This document shows, in pieces, positions 5,431 to 5,731 of a stretch of 5,731 nt of DNA. The first letter of the stretch is position 1, and each line of letters opens with the position of its first letter. Below the pieces are notes generated by a model that did not search any database, had not been told where the DNA came from, and worked only from the letters and a program-made list of their open reading frames with translations. A program made the translations under genes and the position numbers. Origin of the DNA: SAR324 cluster bacterium (GTDB lineage: Bacteria > SAR324 > NAC60-12); contig JAPKDT010000139.1 of NCBI GenBank assembly GCA_028822475.1, forward strand, positions 1 to 5,731, read 5' to 3'.

Positions 5431-5731
5431 ATGGTTGAAATGAAAAGCGAGCCTTACACAATAACTTTTGGAATCATCGGAGCCGGACGTATAGGCAAAC
5501 TCCATGCAGACAATTTACTGAGTCACGTCAAAGGGGCAAAGCTCAAAACCGTCACCGATCCGTTTTTAGATGAAGAATGGGCCGCATCCCGAAATATTCC
5601 GGTAACTGGAAAAGACCACCGTATTATGCTCGATGATCCGGAAATTGACGCAATTCTAATTGGTTCACCTTCGCCGGAACACGCACCTCAACTGATCGAA
5701 TGCGCACAGGCTGGAAAGCATATTTTTTGCG
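5431..5731 (+). CDS. iolG: Inositol 2-dehydrogenase, N-terminal 100 residues (cut by right edge)
   Basis: The open frame from the ATG at 5431 runs off the window after 100 codons. It encodes the Rossmann half of an IolG-type Gfo/Idh/MocA dehydrogenase, which oxidises myo-inositol at C2 with NAD+ to start the pathway. FGIIGAGRIGKLHADNL (13-29) contains the dinucleotide motif GAGRIG (17-22); Asp43 in VTDPFLD (41-47) ends the second strand and fits NAD preference; DPEIDAILIGSPSPEHA (69-85) and AGKHIFC (94-100) lead directly to where the catalytic EKP motif should follow. The catalytic D-x3-H pair lies outside the window. A second ATG at 5440 is an alternative start; 5431 has the stronger A-rich context (AAAAAAACATAAA). 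It is 53 bases after the SDR and lies in a gap containing AATTAATTAATT (5394-5405). A paralogous isomer-specific enzyme (IolX/IolW-like) is the main alternative. Confidence 0.88.
   Translation, partial: MVEMKSEPYTITFGIIGAGRIGKLHADNLLSHVKGAKLKTVTDPFLDEEWAASRNIPVTGKDHRIMLDDPEIDAILIGSPSPEHAPQLIECAQAGKHIFC

Overview
The window holds most of an inositol-catabolism cluster. Five genes run rightward on the + strand: iolD (complete), a Gfo/Idh/MocA-family dehydrogenase (complete), iolE (complete), a short-chain dehydrogenase (SDR, complete) and the first 100 codons of an iolG-type inositol dehydrogenase cut by the right edge. On the - strand, the left edge cuts a divergent gene whose first 20 codons read like the start of an amidase-family enzyme.

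Layout: 1-60 divergent gene start (-); 61-495 AT-rich gap with inverted repeats, one possible small membrane-peptide ORF and no long gene; 496-2340 iolD; 2341-2522 a gap with a degenerate REP-like element and two competing stems just before the next start; 2523-3659 Gfo/Idh/MocA dehydrogenase; 3680-4579 iolE; 4592-5377 SDR; 5431-5731 iolG (partial). Gaps of 20, 12 and 53 bases between the last four genes suggest one transcript. iolD may be on it or may be separated by the 182-base gap.

How the genes fit together: in the known pathway IolG oxidises myo-inositol to 2-keto-myo-inositol (scyllo-inosose), IolE dehydrates that to 3D-(3,5/4)-trihydroxycyclohexane-1,2-dione, and IolD hydrolyses the dione to 5-deoxy-glucuronate. 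The remaining steps (IolB, IolC, IolJ, IolA), a transporter and a regulator are not in the window. The second Gfo/Idh/MocA enzyme and the SDR are extra oxidoreductases that probably feed other inositol isomers or derivatives into the same route; this is an inference from position and family.

Organism: moderate GC in genes, very AT-rich gaps, A-rich sequence instead of clear Shine-Dalgarno sites before most starts, and a repeat resembling intergenic repeats remembered from Bacteroidota genomes. Together these suggest a member of the Bacteroidota or a related FCB-group lineage, with low certainty. I see no transposase, integrase, CRISPR array, rRNA or tRNA. The core genes belong to well-known families; the less ordinary parts are the accessory oxidoreductases, the SDR active-site substitution and the gap structures.
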